A stretch of 64,000 nucleotides of DNA from Bacillus sp. THAF10 (GTDB lineage: Bacteria > Bacillota > Bacilli > Bacillales > Bacillaceae_I), in the NCBI RefSeq assembly GCF_009363695.1, contig NZ_CP045403.1, positions 2,584,001 through 2,648,000 on the forward strand, written 5' to 3'. Below, piece by piece: positions 1-8,038 of the stretch. How positions within the stretch are numbered: position 1 is the first letter of the stretch; each line of letters starts with the position of its first letter. Made by a program: the position numbers and the translations under genes. The notes beneath the pieces are model-generated. The model made no database searches. It worked only from the letters and a program-made list of their open reading frames with translations, and was not told the DNA's origin.

Positions 1-260
1 TAAAGTAGCAACCATTTTGTGATAGGCGATGGCAATAAGGTAGTTCGCTGATCCAAAAAATTCATTATATCTGTTTCTTCCATCAGATGATAAATTTCAT
101 TTGCTGTATAACCTGCAGCTGAAAATGCAGCTATAATAGATCCTGCACTTGTGCCTGCAAGCCTCTCAAATGATAATCCCCTTTCCTCTACTGCCATCAA
201 TGCACCTATCAGGGCAAACCCTTTAATACCTCCACCAGAGAACACCCCATCTATTTTCAT
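1..260 (-). CDS. yqhO: patatin-like phospholipase, N-terminal part (cut by window edge)
   Basis: The first 86 codons of a patatin-family serine acyl hydrolase are present; the rest lies beyond base 1. Visible motifs are the oxyanion-hole glycine stretch SGGGIKG near residue 8 and the nucleophile elbow GTSAG (Ser near residue 37). The catalytic Asp would be in the missing part. The start at 260 has a purine-rich ribosome site, GGGGGAGG, just upstream. In B. subtilis yqhO is next to mntR, as here. The substrate is not known for this branch of the family; lipid hydrolysis is inferred. Confidence 0.88.
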   Translation of the reverse strand, partial: MKIDGVFSGGGIKGFALIGALMAVEERGLSFERLAGTSAGSIIAAFSAAGYTANEIYHLMEETDIMNFLDQRTTLLPSPITKWLLL

Positions 261-325
261 AGACCCTCCCCCTTCCCCTTTTACATCTTAATAAGGAGAG
301 AAAGGGATTATACCGACAAATATGA

Positions 326-510
326 AGCTCTTTTCTAAAAGCTTGTTGCTATTAACCTTGAAAATGTCGGCTTTGAGACTTTTTCCAATCTTTATGGGAA
401 GAAGAAATTTCTACATGTTAAAATCCTTCTCCATGATAAGAGCATGACAGCAACAGTGATTAAAGGTTTGTTCTCTACACGCAATAGCAACAAAGTTTAC
501 GAAAATAGCC
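326..510 (+). repeat. dispersed intergenic repeat, copy A
   Basis: This 185 bp copy fills most of the gap between yqhO and mntR. It begins with AGCTCTTTTCTAAAAGC and ends with AGTTTACGAAAATAGCC. Read inward from both sides the ends match imperfectly (GGCTNTTTTC, about 5 bases, then TTGTTGCT), so it has terminal inverted repeats. It shares internal blocks (TCGGCTTTGAGACTTTTTCC and AAGAGCATGACAGCAAC) with the copies at 6865, 36037, 51190 and 57105. There is no coding sequence in it. Confidence 0.8.
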
Positions 511-512
511 AT

Positions 513-558
513 AAAAAAAGAGATGGACCCTTTTGCCATAAAGGCAATGATCCATCTC
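513..558 (-). terminator. terminator of mntR
   Basis: An inverted repeat GAGATGGA/TCCATCTC is followed on the minus strand by a run of seven T. It begins three bases after the mntR stop codon and abuts repeat copy A. Confidence 0.8.
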
Positions 559-561
559 GTA

Positions 562-987
562 TTAATTGTTTTCTTCATTTTGTTTTTGTATGGTTTGAAG
601 TGCTTCGACACGCTCTTTATTTTCTTCAAAGAATTGAACTAAATCACCAATTCGATCAATCGCATTCCAACTTAGGTGATGCTCAATTCCTTCCACATCC
701 TCATAGATGTTTTCTTCATTCACACCTATCACTCTTAAGAATTGTTCTAACAATTCATGTCTGTAAACTAATCGTTTTCCTATTTTCTTCCCTTTAGCTG
801 TTAAAACTAGGCCTCGGTATTTTTCATAAATTAAGTATTGGTCCTTATCTAGCTTTTGAACCATTTTTGTAACAGAAGAGGGATGTACTGCCAGAGCTTC
901 CGCAATATCTGATACTCGTGCATATCCTTTATCTTCAATAAGCATATAAATTTGTTCTATGTAGTCTTCCATACTAGGGGTTGGCAT
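562..987 (-). CDS. mntR: manganese-responsive repressor MntR (DtxR family)
   Basis: This is a 141-residue DtxR-family metalloregulator that represses manganese uptake genes when Mn(II) is bound. The N-terminal winged helix covers about residues 5-70 and the dimer domain follows. All six metal ligands known from B. subtilis MntR are at the same positions: Asp8, Glu11, His77, Glu99, Glu102 and His103. There is no SH3-like third domain, which is normal for MntR. The start was chosen at 987 because GGAGGG lies at the right distance; an in-frame ATG-led extension to 1011 lacks this. It is transcribed alone, with its own terminator. Confidence 0.96.
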   Translation of the reverse strand: MPTPSMEDYIEQIYMLIEDKGYARVSDIAEALAVHPSSVTKMVQKLDKDQYLIYEKYRGLVLTAKGKKIGKRLVYRHELLEQFLRVIGVNEENIYEDVEGIEHHLSWNAIDRIGDLVQFFEENKERVEALQTIQKQNEENN

Positions 988-1073
988 GATATCCCTCCAT
1001 TTCCAATCCACGTGCTAAAAGCCGTCCTATAAAATGATACCCTAACTAAAGAGGGATGACAAGCGAGGATGCA

Positions 1074-1349
1074 CTACTTCTTAATTTCTAACTTTTCTAT
1101 TTTATGAGTCAAATTAGCAAACTCTACTACCCATTCTTTTTGGATTTTTCGCATCATATAACTTACAAGCATTAGCAAAGCTCCTGAAATATTAAAAATG
1201 TAGGCTCTTATGACGGCATGAAGATAATCAGGGTTTACTCCATACATAGATGAATAGGAATCTTTTTGAAAAAACTGCACTGTACCATAAAGAATAAAAA
1301 CAACACCTAATACTAATATGAAATAAGACATCGACTTCAAGCTCTCCAT
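1074..1349 (-). CDS. small two-helix membrane protein, unknown function
   Basis: The 91-residue product has two hydrophobic segments (about residues 8-26 and 45-65) and a charged, coiled-coil-like C-terminus ending EKLEIKK. GGGGG stands just upstream of the ATG. I do not recognise a family. It lies upstream of mntR on the same strand, but the 86 bp gap and different nature give no functional link. Confidence 0.6.
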   Translation of the reverse strand: MESLKSMSYFILVLGVVFILYGTVQFFQKDSYSSMYGVNPDYLHAVIRAYIFNISGALLMLVSYMMRKIQKEWVVEFANLTHKIEKLEIKK

Positions 1350-1482
1350 AATTCCCCCAATTTCACTGCATTTTATTTCTTCTTGCTTATTTCTTCCCCA
1401 GAACCACTCATTTTTCCTGCTAGTACGATATATTTTGATTTAGCGCTACTCTTCCATAAAAATATATAGTTCACCTTTACTA

Positions 1483-1527
1483 TAATTAATCCACTTTCAA
1501 CATTTTTAATCCACTTTAACTATTAAT
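1483..1527. repeat. left part of a TTAATCCACTTT tandem array
   Basis: A 45 bp stretch holds two copies of TTAATCCACTTT about 20 bp apart. It recurs with one mismatch at 3014-3058, on the other side of the insertion sequence. The period of the whole unit is 41 bp. See the finding on the interrupted array. Confidence 0.8.
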
Positions 1528-1615
1528 CGGTTCAACCCCCTAAGTTTGGACACATACTACTATTTACTAGGGTTATCTCATTATTTTAATCTTCTACCGC
1601 GCTTGCGCTTGGTTG

Positions 1616-1664
1616 CCCCGAGAAGAAAGGTTAAAGTGAATCGCTTTAACCTTTCTTCTCGGGG
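1616..1664. terminator. long perfect hairpin inside the IS, after orfB
   Basis: A 21-22 bp stem (CCCCGAGAAGAAAGG arm and its complement) encloses a 5 base loop. It ends 6 bp past the orfB stop codon. No T-run follows on the minus strand, so it may protect or block transcripts rather than act as a classical intrinsic terminator. Confidence 0.6.
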
Positions 1665-1670
1665 TAAACG

Positions 1671-2651
1671 TTACATCGTTAGCTCTACTGGATCCATGGA
1701 TTTTGCCAACCATTTGGCATAATACTCACTTGGACTGTAGTCGTTTAAACTGCCGTGATACCTTCTATTATTATAAAATTCAATATAAGCATCCACAGTA
1801 TTAAACGCATGATCAAAAGTTATAAATTCGTTTTTCTGATAACATTCTCTTTCAAGCACACTATGAAAAGACTCTATATAAGCGTTCATATTTGGTGATT
1901 TTGGTGGAATTCGTTCGTGTTCGAATTTATCCTCACTAAACTGTTGGAAATGGTTGCTGATAAACTGAGGGCCATTATCTGAACGAATAATGAGTCTACT
2001 TTCCCCTTGTCCAACTTCTTCAGCTGATGTCATTTTGACACCACGTTTCATCATAGCTTTCATCAACATCTTGGTAACTTTAGTCGCTTCACACGTCTTC
2101 CCAAGATAGTACCCCACAATCTTTCGATCAAACACATCTATTGCGCTCACAAGATAGAAAAAACGGCGAGAATTCATCACATATCCATATTTAATATCTA
2201 CTTGCCACAACTGATTAGGACCTGTAATCTTACGATTCTTTGCGAGTCTGCGTAGGTGTTTCTGCTTCTTTTCCCTTTGAGGCATCAAGATATCAAGCTC
2301 TTTACATAGACGATACACTTTCTTTTTGTTGATAATGAGATGATGTTTTCTTCTTAAAGCTTTTGTTAACTTCCTATATCCGTATATCTCTTCTTCCCCT
2401 TCGATAAGCTGCATGAGATACACTTTGATTGACGTATCTTTTACTTTCTTTTTCGTCTTTCTGTTCAGGGAATAGCCAGGTATAGGTCTTCCCCCTGTAG
2501 GAACCTTAGCTTTTGGTGGATTGGCCAAACGGTAATAATAAGTAGAACGAGTAATGGAAGCATACTTTAATACACGGCTGGCAGGGAATCCCTCGTCAAT
2601 CCACTCTTTAGCGAAAGTTATTTGTTCCGAAAGGTTGGTAAGTTTTTTTTT
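1671..2651 (-). CDS. IS3-family transposase OrfB (made by -1 frameshift from orfA)
   Basis: This is the catalytic half of the transposase. The rve integrase-core triad is visible as WQVDIKYG (Asp), IRSDNGPQF (Asp) and NAYIESFHS (Glu), with the HTH_21-like region before it. The frame has no good start of its own: it continues upstream to the run of nine A (minus strand) at 2643-2651, where the ribosome would slip by -1 from orfA, as is usual in IS3 elements. The fused OrfAB protein would be the active transposase. The frame is intact to the stop at 1671. Confidence 0.9.
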   Translation of the reverse strand, partial: KKKLTNLSEQITFAKEWIDEGFPASRVLKYASITRSTYYYRLANPPKAKVPTGGRPIPGYSLNRKTKKKVKDTSIKVYLMQLIEGEEEIYGYRKLTKALRRKHHLIINKKKVYRLCKELDILMPQREKKQKHLRRLAKNRKITGPNQLWQVDIKYGYVMNSRRFFYLVSAIDVFDRKIVGYYLGKTCEATKVTKMLMKAMMKRGVKMTSAEEVGQGESRLIIRSDNGPQFISNHFQQFSEDKFEHERIPPKSPNMNAYIESFHSVLERECYQKNEFITFDHAFNTVDAYIEFYNNRRYHGSLNDYSPSEYYAKWLAKSMDPVELTM

Positions 2652-2938
2652 ACCATTTGGCGAAGCATCGCTACCTCTAGTTCTTTTTCACCTAAAAGTT
2701 TCATGGCATGGTCATACTTCTTTTGAAGTTCTTGAGTAGAAGTAGACTCTGAAAGTGGCCTAACACCGTCTTTTTCCATCTCTGCTTCTATTTCATCGCG
2801 ATACTGTCTTATCCAATTACCTAGAGTAGAACTGCTCACTCCAGTTTTCCTAGCGATAAAAGCAGTATTCCCAGATTCAAGTGCCATTCTCACATATTGC
2901 TTTTTTACATCTTCCATCGGTCCATTACGTTTACTCAT
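2618..2938 (-). CDS. IS3-family transposase OrfA (DNA-binding)
   Basis: The 106-residue protein has an N-terminal helix-turn-helix (MEDVKKQYVRMALESG then ARKTGVSSSTLGNWIRQY) and a C-terminal leucine-rich coiled coil (LQKKYDHAMKLLGEKELEVA), the usual OrfA layout. The start at 2938 follows AAAGGAGG. It overlaps the orfB frame by about 34 bases through a poly-A slip site. Confidence 0.9.
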   Translation of the reverse strand: MSKRNGPMEDVKKQYVRMALESGNTAFIARKTGVSSSTLGNWIRQYRDEIEAEMEKDGVRPLSESTSTQELQKKYDHAMKLLGEKELEVAMLRQMVKKNLPTFRNK

Positions 2939-3013
2939 TTGGACTCCTCCTTTGATACTTCTATGATAATATCTTTTGAAGTAGGTGTCCAAATCAGTTA
3001 GGGGGCTAAATAG

Positions 3014-3072
3014 TAATTAATCCACTTTCAACATTTTTAATCCACTTTAGCTATTAATTAATCCACTTTTTC
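3014..3072. repeat. right part of a TTAATCCACTTT tandem array
   Basis: Three copies of TTAATCCACTTT spaced 20-21 bp apart. The first 45 bp repeat the sequence at 1483-1527 with one change. No coding sequence. Confidence 0.8.
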
Positions 3073-3158
3073 ATTTTTTAAGCCATTTGGAGCAAGATAA
3101 AGGCCATTCGACACCAAAAGGCAAATTCTGCTCCCCCCCTCCTTGCCTCCTCTTATTC

Positions 3159-3195
3159 AAACAAAAAAACCGGCCTCCCGAGACCGGTTTTTACT
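3159..3195 (-). terminator. terminator of nrdJ
   Basis: A GC-rich hairpin (AAACCGGTCTC, short loop, GGCCGGTTT) is followed by a T-run on the minus strand, starting about 8 bases after the nrdJ stop codon. Confidence 0.9.
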
Positions 3196-3202
3196 TAAAA
3201 AA

Positions 3203-4975
3203 TTATAATCCGCATTTTAATTGCGCACCGCAATCTGTACACGTGTTGCAGCCACCTATTTCTTTTACTTCTCCTACTCGGCAAACTGGGCATGTGTTAC
3301 CTACTTCAGATCCGTATTGTACATTTGTGGAGCGAAGATCTTGAATGGTTTCCACCAAAACGACTGGCTTTTTCACCACATCGTCCATTTGGATTTGTTC
3401 GCTTTCTTCCTCCATTGTGTTTTCTTCTGCTTTTAGCGTTAGTACCTGTGAGTCACGGCTACCATCAACGTAAACGGTACCACCTTTTGCTCCTCCGTTA
3501 TACAGGCGTTCGTAGACTTTTTTCACCTGATCCACCGTGTAGCCTTTTGGTGCATTCACTGTTTTGGAAATAGAGCTATCAATCCAATTTTGAATGATGC
3601 ACTGAACATCCGCATGCGCTTGGGGTGAAAGCTCCATTGCTGAAATAAACCAGTGTGGCAGGTTTTCACTATCCGCACCTGGATTTGCGTCTAGGTACTC
3701 TTGAACAATATCCGCTTTCACTTCAATAAACTTTCCTAAACGTCCGCTACGGAAGTAAGAGAAAGAGAAATAAGGCTCAAGCCCCGTCGATACCCCTACC
3801 ATCGTCCCAGTAGAACCAGTTGGCGCAACTGTTAATAAGTGTGAGTTACGAATACCGGAAGATAGAATTCCTTGTTTAACTTCTTCTGGCATTTTACTCA
3901 TAAAACCAGTTTGTGTAAATGCTTCACGAAGTCGGTTAGTTTCCTCCGTTGTTTCTCCTTTTAAGAACGGAAAACTGCCTTTTTCTTTTGCTAGTTCTAC
4001 TGAAGCTTGGTAGGCTGTAACCGCAATCGTTTCGAACACTTTATCTACCAGCTCGTTACCTTTGTCAGATCCGTACTCTGTTTCACAGTAGATAAGCAGG
4101 TCATGCAGCCCCATCACGCCTAGACCAACACGGCGCTCGCCTAATGCTTGCTTTTTATTTTCTTCAAGGAAGTATGGAGTCGCGTCGATTACGTTATCCT
4201 GCATTCGTACGCCCACTTCTACTGTTTGCTTTAGTTTTTCAAAGTTTACCGTTTTCGTTTCCTTGTCTGCAAACTGAGCAAGGTTAACCGCAGCTAAGTT
4301 ACAGACGGAAAATGGCGCGAGAGGTTGTTCCCCACATGGGTTAGTCGCTACAACCTTTTGTCCGTATGCTTTTGCGTTTGTCATGTCATTGGCATTGTCG
4401 ATAAAGAAAATTCCTGGCTCAGCCGAGTAAGTGGCGCAGATATTCACAAGGTTCCAAAGCTCTTTCGCTTTAATTTTTCTGTAAACGCGCACCTTGTGGC
4501 CGAGCTTTTCCCACTCACGAACATCTCCTACCTCTGCCCATTGTTCGTTATAAATGGCCATTTCCTCTTTACTGTACCCTTCCACATCTGGGAAGCGAAG
4601 TTCAAAGTCCTCATCCTTTTCGACAGCTTCCATAAATTCATTTGTAAGCGTGATAGAGATGTTTGCTCCTGTTAGGAATTCAGGGTTGTGGACTGTATAC
4701 GTACCGCCAACTTTTAGCTTTTGTTCTGCGTCTTTAATGTTTTGCTCTGTAAATCCTCCGTACCCACCAATATGCTTAAAGTTTGTGATGGATTGATACA
4801 TCGTAATTTCCTGATCCGTTAACGGAGTAAATTTCAATTTATCTTCCGCTGCTTTTTTAATGCTTTCATCGTTTGTGTTTTCGATAAGATAGCGTAGAAT
4901 TCTTGGGTTTTGCATTTTTGAAATGATGAAATCCACGATATCTGGGTGCCAATCTGATAGCATGATCATTTGAGC
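3203..4975 (-). CDS. nrdJ: adenosylcobalamin-dependent (class II) ribonucleotide reductase, exon 2
   Basis: This is the C-terminal 590 residues of NrdJ, which reduces ribonucleotides to deoxyribonucleotides with a B12-derived radical. The active-site stretch NPCGEQPLAPFSVCN (radical Cys and Glu), the loop APTGSTGTMVGVSTGLEPYF and a cysteine-rich C-terminal tail (CPVC, CNTC, CGAQLKCGL) that re-reduces the active site are all present. Read alone, the frame could begin at a TTG at 4978, but that codon is intron sequence. Joined to exon 1 after the intron is removed, it gives an 856-residue protein, normal for this family, with the junction reading SRRG|AQMI. Confidence 0.95.
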   Translation of the reverse strand, partial: AQMIMLSDWHPDIVDFIISKMQNPRILRYLIENTNDESIKKAAEDKLKFTPLTDQEITMYQSITNFKHIGGYGGFTEQNIKDAEQKLKVGGTYTVHNPEFLTGANISITLTNEFMEAVEKDEDFELRFPDVEGYSKEEMAIYNEQWAEVGDVREWEKLGHKVRVYRKIKAKELWNLVNICATYSAEPGIFFIDNANDMTNAKAYGQKVVATNPCGEQPLAPFSVCNLAAVNLAQFADKETKTVNFEKLKQTVEVGVRMQDNVIDATPYFLEENKKQALGERRVGLGVMGLHDLLIYCETEYGSDKGNELVDKVFETIAVTAYQASVELAKEKGSFPFLKGETTEETNRLREAFTQTGFMSKMPEEVKQGILSSGIRNSHLLTVAPTGSTGTMVGVSTGLEPYFSFSYFRSGRLGKFIEVKADIVQEYLDANPGADSENLPHWFISAMELSPQAHADVQCIIQNWIDSSISKTVNAPKGYTVDQVKKVYERLYNGGAKGGTVYVDGSRDSQVLTLKAEENTMEEESEQIQMDDVVKKPVVLVETIQDLRSTNVQYGSEVGNTCPVCRVGEVKEIGGCNTCTDCGAQLKCGL

Positions 4976-5657
4976 CAAAAATAGTTACGTTGATTCGCTA
5001 CATCAACTCTCCATGTCACCATAGAGTTCAGACCATATCTTGCACTTTGACAAGTGCCCTCGCGCTTCGGATTCGCTTGAACCCTACTCTACTCGCTTCT
5101 GCCATAGTGATGGCATGCTTTCGATGGTCGTTGAACCTTCACCATTTAATAGGTGCTTGGCTGCTGATTATCTTTAACCACTTGTTGTTTTCAAGCATTC
5201 ACGCTCACTGTTTCCAGTCACGTTGTAGCCAACAAGTCATTTATGACGCTTTCTACAAATTTAAAGTTATTCAGGATATCATGTTCCCAAAATCTTTGTA
5301 TCCTGTAATCGTGTGATAAAGCAAGAGAATTTTTTTGTTTATCTATCTTTATTCTCTCTTTTTGCCACTCTTCAGGTTCAGGATAAAATTTTGGGTTCGC
5401 ATACCAGTAGTCTTCAAATAGGAATTTAAATCTAAAGTATGCTCATTTTTTAAATGTGATGTAAATCTACCTTGTTTGTTATGTGAAACAAGAAAACCAC
5501 ATATTTTACACTCCTGATAACTTTTAGCGTCATATGGTACCATAGCTACCCCTATTTTGCATTCTAAGCTTTAGGTTATTAAATGCCATGATGTACCCTT
5601 AAAAGATTTCCCAGCAATTCACGAGGTATTTTATAGACGAGGCACTTAAGCTGATCT
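4976..5657 (-). ncRNA. group I self-splicing intron in nrdJ
   Basis: The 682 nt insertion shows the conserved core in order on the minus strand: P (AATTGCTGGGAAATC, 5605-5619), Q (AATCAGCAGCC, 5159-5169), R (GGTTCAACGACCATCGAAAG, 5118-5137) and S (AAGATATGGTCTGAACTC, 5024-5041). The 5' exon ends in T and the intron ends in G, as the class requires. An internal guide GCCTCGTCT (5635-5643) pairs with the exon end AGACGTGGT with the diagnostic G-U pair at the cut and one internal mismatch. Removal joins the reading frame exactly. The layout suggests subgroup IA, as in phage introns; subgroup is inferred. Confidence 0.94.
5218..5543 (-). pseudogene. broken intron-encoded homing endonuclease
   Basis: Two halves of one protein lie in different frames. 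The first (5349-5543, 64 residues) has a C-C-H-H zinc-finger-like start: YQECKICGFLV then SHLKNEH. The second (5218 to about 5430) reads EDYWYANPKFYPEPEEWQKE, then YRIQRFWEHDILNNF, typical of the C-terminal half of Vsr-like (EDxHD) homing nucleases. The middle part of the nuclease is missing. An internal deletion with frameshift has therefore destroyed the gene while leaving the ribozyme core intact. Confidence 0.8.
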
Positions 5658-6455
5658 ACCACGTCTCGACCCACCCTGCTCCACAAGGTGTGTCAGCTTT
5701 GCAATATCATCGAGCCAAGAAACGCTTCCTGATGATTTCCCGTTTACGCCACGAGCCAAGGCGTTTCTTGGACGCAAGGTGGAGCCGTTTGTGCCAACAC
5801 CGCCACCGCGGCTCATGATTTCCATGACCTGCTTACGGTGCTCGGAAATTCCTTCACGAGAATCCTGAACGAACGGCATGACGTAGCAGTTGAAATAAGT
5901 AACATCGGTATCTGCACCTGCTCCGTATAGCACACGACCTGCTGGAACGAAATTCATGTTTACGAGTTCATGATAGAATTTCTCGAACCATTCTGTCCGT
6001 TTTTCTTCTGTTTCTTCTACTGCTGCGAGGCCTCTTGCATTTCTTTTTGCAATTTGCTCGTAGAAAACTTCTAGTGGTTTCTCGATCACATCCAAGGAAC
6101 GCACAACCACACCAGTTTCTGCTTCTCCTTCTTTTGTCAGGACACCGCGGTACTCTTCATCAATTAACACAGAAGCCTTTTTAGTAGACCAGTCAATGTC
6201 TTGAATGAAGCCAAGGCCACGTGCAGGAAACTTTGGATCCTCTTTTATCGTCAACACGACAAAGTCTCCTGATGTGAGCGTTACTTTTTCTGTATCTTTA
6301 AATGCGTATCGATCGAGCATGACCAATCGGGAAACACCTTTATGTGTGGTGGTCATGTCCTCTGTAACAGGAAAAACCTGTGGAAATAAGTTAATGTCTT
6401 TGTTTAGTCGTTCTACATCAATTTTTGATTTAAATGGATTCATGGTTACTGTCAT
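5658..6455 (-). CDS. nrdJ: adenosylcobalamin-dependent ribonucleotide reductase, exon 1
   Basis: This holds the N-terminal 266 residues of NrdJ up to SRRG. The substrate-binding cysteine is in YFNCYVMPF and a glycine-rich stretch SRGGGVGTNGSTLRPR follows. The ATG at 6455 has AGAGGAG seven bases upstream. Without splicing, translation runs RSA and then stops at 5646, so the enzyme depends on removal of the intron. Two NrdR-like boxes lie 90-140 bp upstream. No cobalamin riboswitch is visible in the leader. Confidence 0.95.
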
Positions 6456-6546
6456 TTCTACACTCCTCTACCTTCCTCATAAAAAATAAAATGTGGAATT
6501 GGATTACACCTAACTTATCACAGTTGTCCTAAATCAGACAAGCGAA

Positions 6547-6595
6547 AAACTATATATAGTATGAATTATTTTTTCGACACTACTATATATTGATT
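6547..6595. promoter_or_regulatory. tandem NrdR boxes upstream of nrdJ
   Basis: Two A/T-rich palindromes each match the NrdR core CWATATATWG exactly: CTATATATAG at 6550-6559 and CTATATATTG at 6583-6592. They are 33 bp apart, about three helical turns. NrdR represses ribonucleotide reductase genes in response to dATP/ATP. The spacing is slightly larger than the usual 31-32 bp. Confidence 0.8.
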
Positions 6596-6864
6596 TTTTG
6601 CGAACAAAATCTAAATTTGTCAAATGATAAAACAGTTAAAATAGCGAGAAAATGAAAGAGAATTGGAGAGTTAATTCTCTTTTCCAAGCTAAACAACGAA
6701 ATTTGTCAGTTGCGTTATTTTGTAAAATATAGCGATATGATGAAATCAACGTTTGTAGAAAATCCTTCCTATTTGCAGAAAAATATTTTTTATTTTTCTT
6801 CTTGGCGAACCGGATATTTAGACGTCACACGTCATTCAATCACTAGATATGGACATAAACAAAA

Positions 6865-7009
6865 GTCTTTATTCGTAAATTTTGTTGGTACTGCGTATAG
6901 AGATGACACTAGAAATCAACGTTGTGGTCGTGCTCTTTTCGTAGGGAGATTTAGACAAGCGGTAATATTTCTTCGCATCACGATTACAACAATCTTTTAG
7001 AAAAGAGCC
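6865..7009 (-). repeat. dispersed intergenic repeat, copy B (short form)
   Basis: On the minus strand it begins GGCTCTTTTCTAAAAGATTG and carries the block AAAAGAGCACGACCACAAC, but it lacks the central TCGGCTTTAAGACTTTTT segment of the other copies, giving 145 bp. It lies between nrdJ and the lipM terminator. Confidence 0.78.
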
Positions 7010-7042
7010 AAACAAAAAAATAACGAGAATCGCTTCCCGTTA
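7010..7042 (-). terminator. terminator of lipM
   Basis: The minus strand reads GATAACGGGAAGCGATTCTC then GTTATTTTTTT: a 7-9 bp stem followed by T residues, overlapping the lipM stop codon. Confidence 0.8.
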
Positions 7043-7876
7043 TCTTTTAAAATTCCACTCATCAGTAGAATATTTTTTCTCCATAATGGCGTGAACTTCT
7101 GCTAGTTCCACCTCTGACAATTCGTATGGCTCTAAATTGATATTCAATCCTTTTTCAAAGCCTGCAAAGAACGCTGCTTTTGCTTCTTCAATAGTGACTG
7201 GCGTCTCTCGCAAGGCATTAATCGCCACTGCTTTATTTTTAAAATTCTTTTGCATTCTTTCTTTGACTCGCTCACTTGGATAGTTGAATAGGCTAAACAA
7301 TTGGTCCTCATCGATATCCAGTAAAATAGAGCCATGCTGAAGGATGACTCCTTTTTGACGAGTTTGCGCGCTACCTGCAACCTTTCTTCCTTCTACCACT
7401 AGCTCATACCAAGAAGGTGCATCAAAGCACACGGCGGATCGTGGATTTTTCAGACCTTGCTTTTCTTCCTCAGTTCTTGGAATTGCAAAGTAAGCATCTA
7501 AGCCCAGTCCTTTAAATCCTTCCAAAATACCTTCCGAAATCACTCGATAGGCTTCTGTTACTGTTTGCGGCATTTCAGGGTGATCTTCTGACACAATCAC
7601 ACTATAGGTGAGCTCTTTGTCATGTAGGACTCCACGCCCTCCGGTAGGCCTTCTTACAAACCCAAGGCCAAGTTCCTTTACTCGCTCTAGATTAATTTCT
7701 TTTTCTACTTTTTGAAAATATCCAATCGATAAGGTTGGGGGATTCCAGCCGTAAAAACGAATGGTTGGTGGGATTTTGCCTTGGCTATGCCAGTCCAATA
7801 GCGCTTCATCTAGCGCCATATTAAATGCAGGTGACTGCTCCTTCGAATCAATGTATCTCCAAGTTTCCTTTGTCAT
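7040..7876 (-). CDS. lipM: octanoyl-[GcvH]:protein N-octanoyltransferase LipM
   Basis: LipM moves octanoate from acyl carrier protein to GcvH, the first step of lipoate assembly in Bacillus. The 278-residue length equals that of the B. subtilis enzyme. The BPL/LPL fold motif [12 protein letters not shown] is at about residues 75-86; the catalytic Cys150 ([11 protein letters not shown]) and the lysine in GRKVAGSAQ are present. I chose the start at 7876, which has GAGGT upstream, over an extension to 7987. The neighbouring gcv genes make the proteins whose lipoylation depends on it. Confidence 0.95.
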   Translation of the reverse strand: MTKETWRYIDSKEQSPAFNMALDEALLDWHSQGKIPPTIRFYGWNPPTLSIGYFQKVEKEINLERVKELGLGFVRRPTGGRGVLHDKELTYSVIVSEDHPEMPQTVTEAYRVISEGILEGFKGLGLDAYFAIPRTEEEKQGLKNPRSAVCFDAPSWYELVVEGRKVAGSAQTRQKGVILQHGSILLDIDEDQLFSLFNYPSERVKERMQKNFKNKAVAINALRETPVTIEEAKAAFFAGFEKGLNINLEPYELSEVELAEVHAIMEKKYSTDEWNFKR

Positions 7877-8038
7877 ACTATGTACCTCATTTATTTCGTT
7901 ATGATGAATGATTCTATCAAAATTTCTTTCTAAATTCAAAGTTAAAGCATGGTAGAATGCAAATGAAAAGGATGACATTTTAAACAAGCTTCTATATAAT
8001 ATAATTTGGATTAAATAGAAAAAGAGGGGTTGTCTAGT

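Larger units (their letters stand above)
1534..3006 (-). mobile_element. IS3-family insertion sequence
   Basis: The element encodes OrfA and OrfB of the IS3 type. Its ends are imperfect inverted repeats: reading inward, CCCCCTAAGTTTGGACAC on the left and CCCCCTAACTGATTTGGACA on the right. The exact outer base is uncertain because no classical 5'-TG end or 3-4 bp target duplication is obvious; instead the flanks are parts of one tandem repeat array. Both frames are open and the slippery site is present, so the element could be active. Confidence 0.85.

Noticed and set aside
444..797. 117-codon frame on the plus strand over mntR
   Set aside because: It starts inside repeat copy A and runs antisense through mntR and its terminator; no ribosome site and no protein family pattern.
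4990..5316. 108-codon plus-strand frame in the nrdJ intron
   Set aside because: It is antisense to the R and S core elements and to the decayed endonuclease; its composition follows the RNA structure, not a protein.
4976..5657. Idea that nrdJ is a pseudogene broken by an insertion
   Set aside because: The inserted DNA has the full group I core and exact in-frame splice sites, so the gene is expected to be functional after splicing.
6456..6546. Cobalamin riboswitch before nrdJ
   Set aside because: The leader is only about 90 bases and no B12-box-like sequence is visible.
6710..7000. 96-codon plus-strand frame upstream of nrdJ
   Set aside because: It lies in A/T-rich DNA and repeat copy B, with no ribosome site or recognisable motif.
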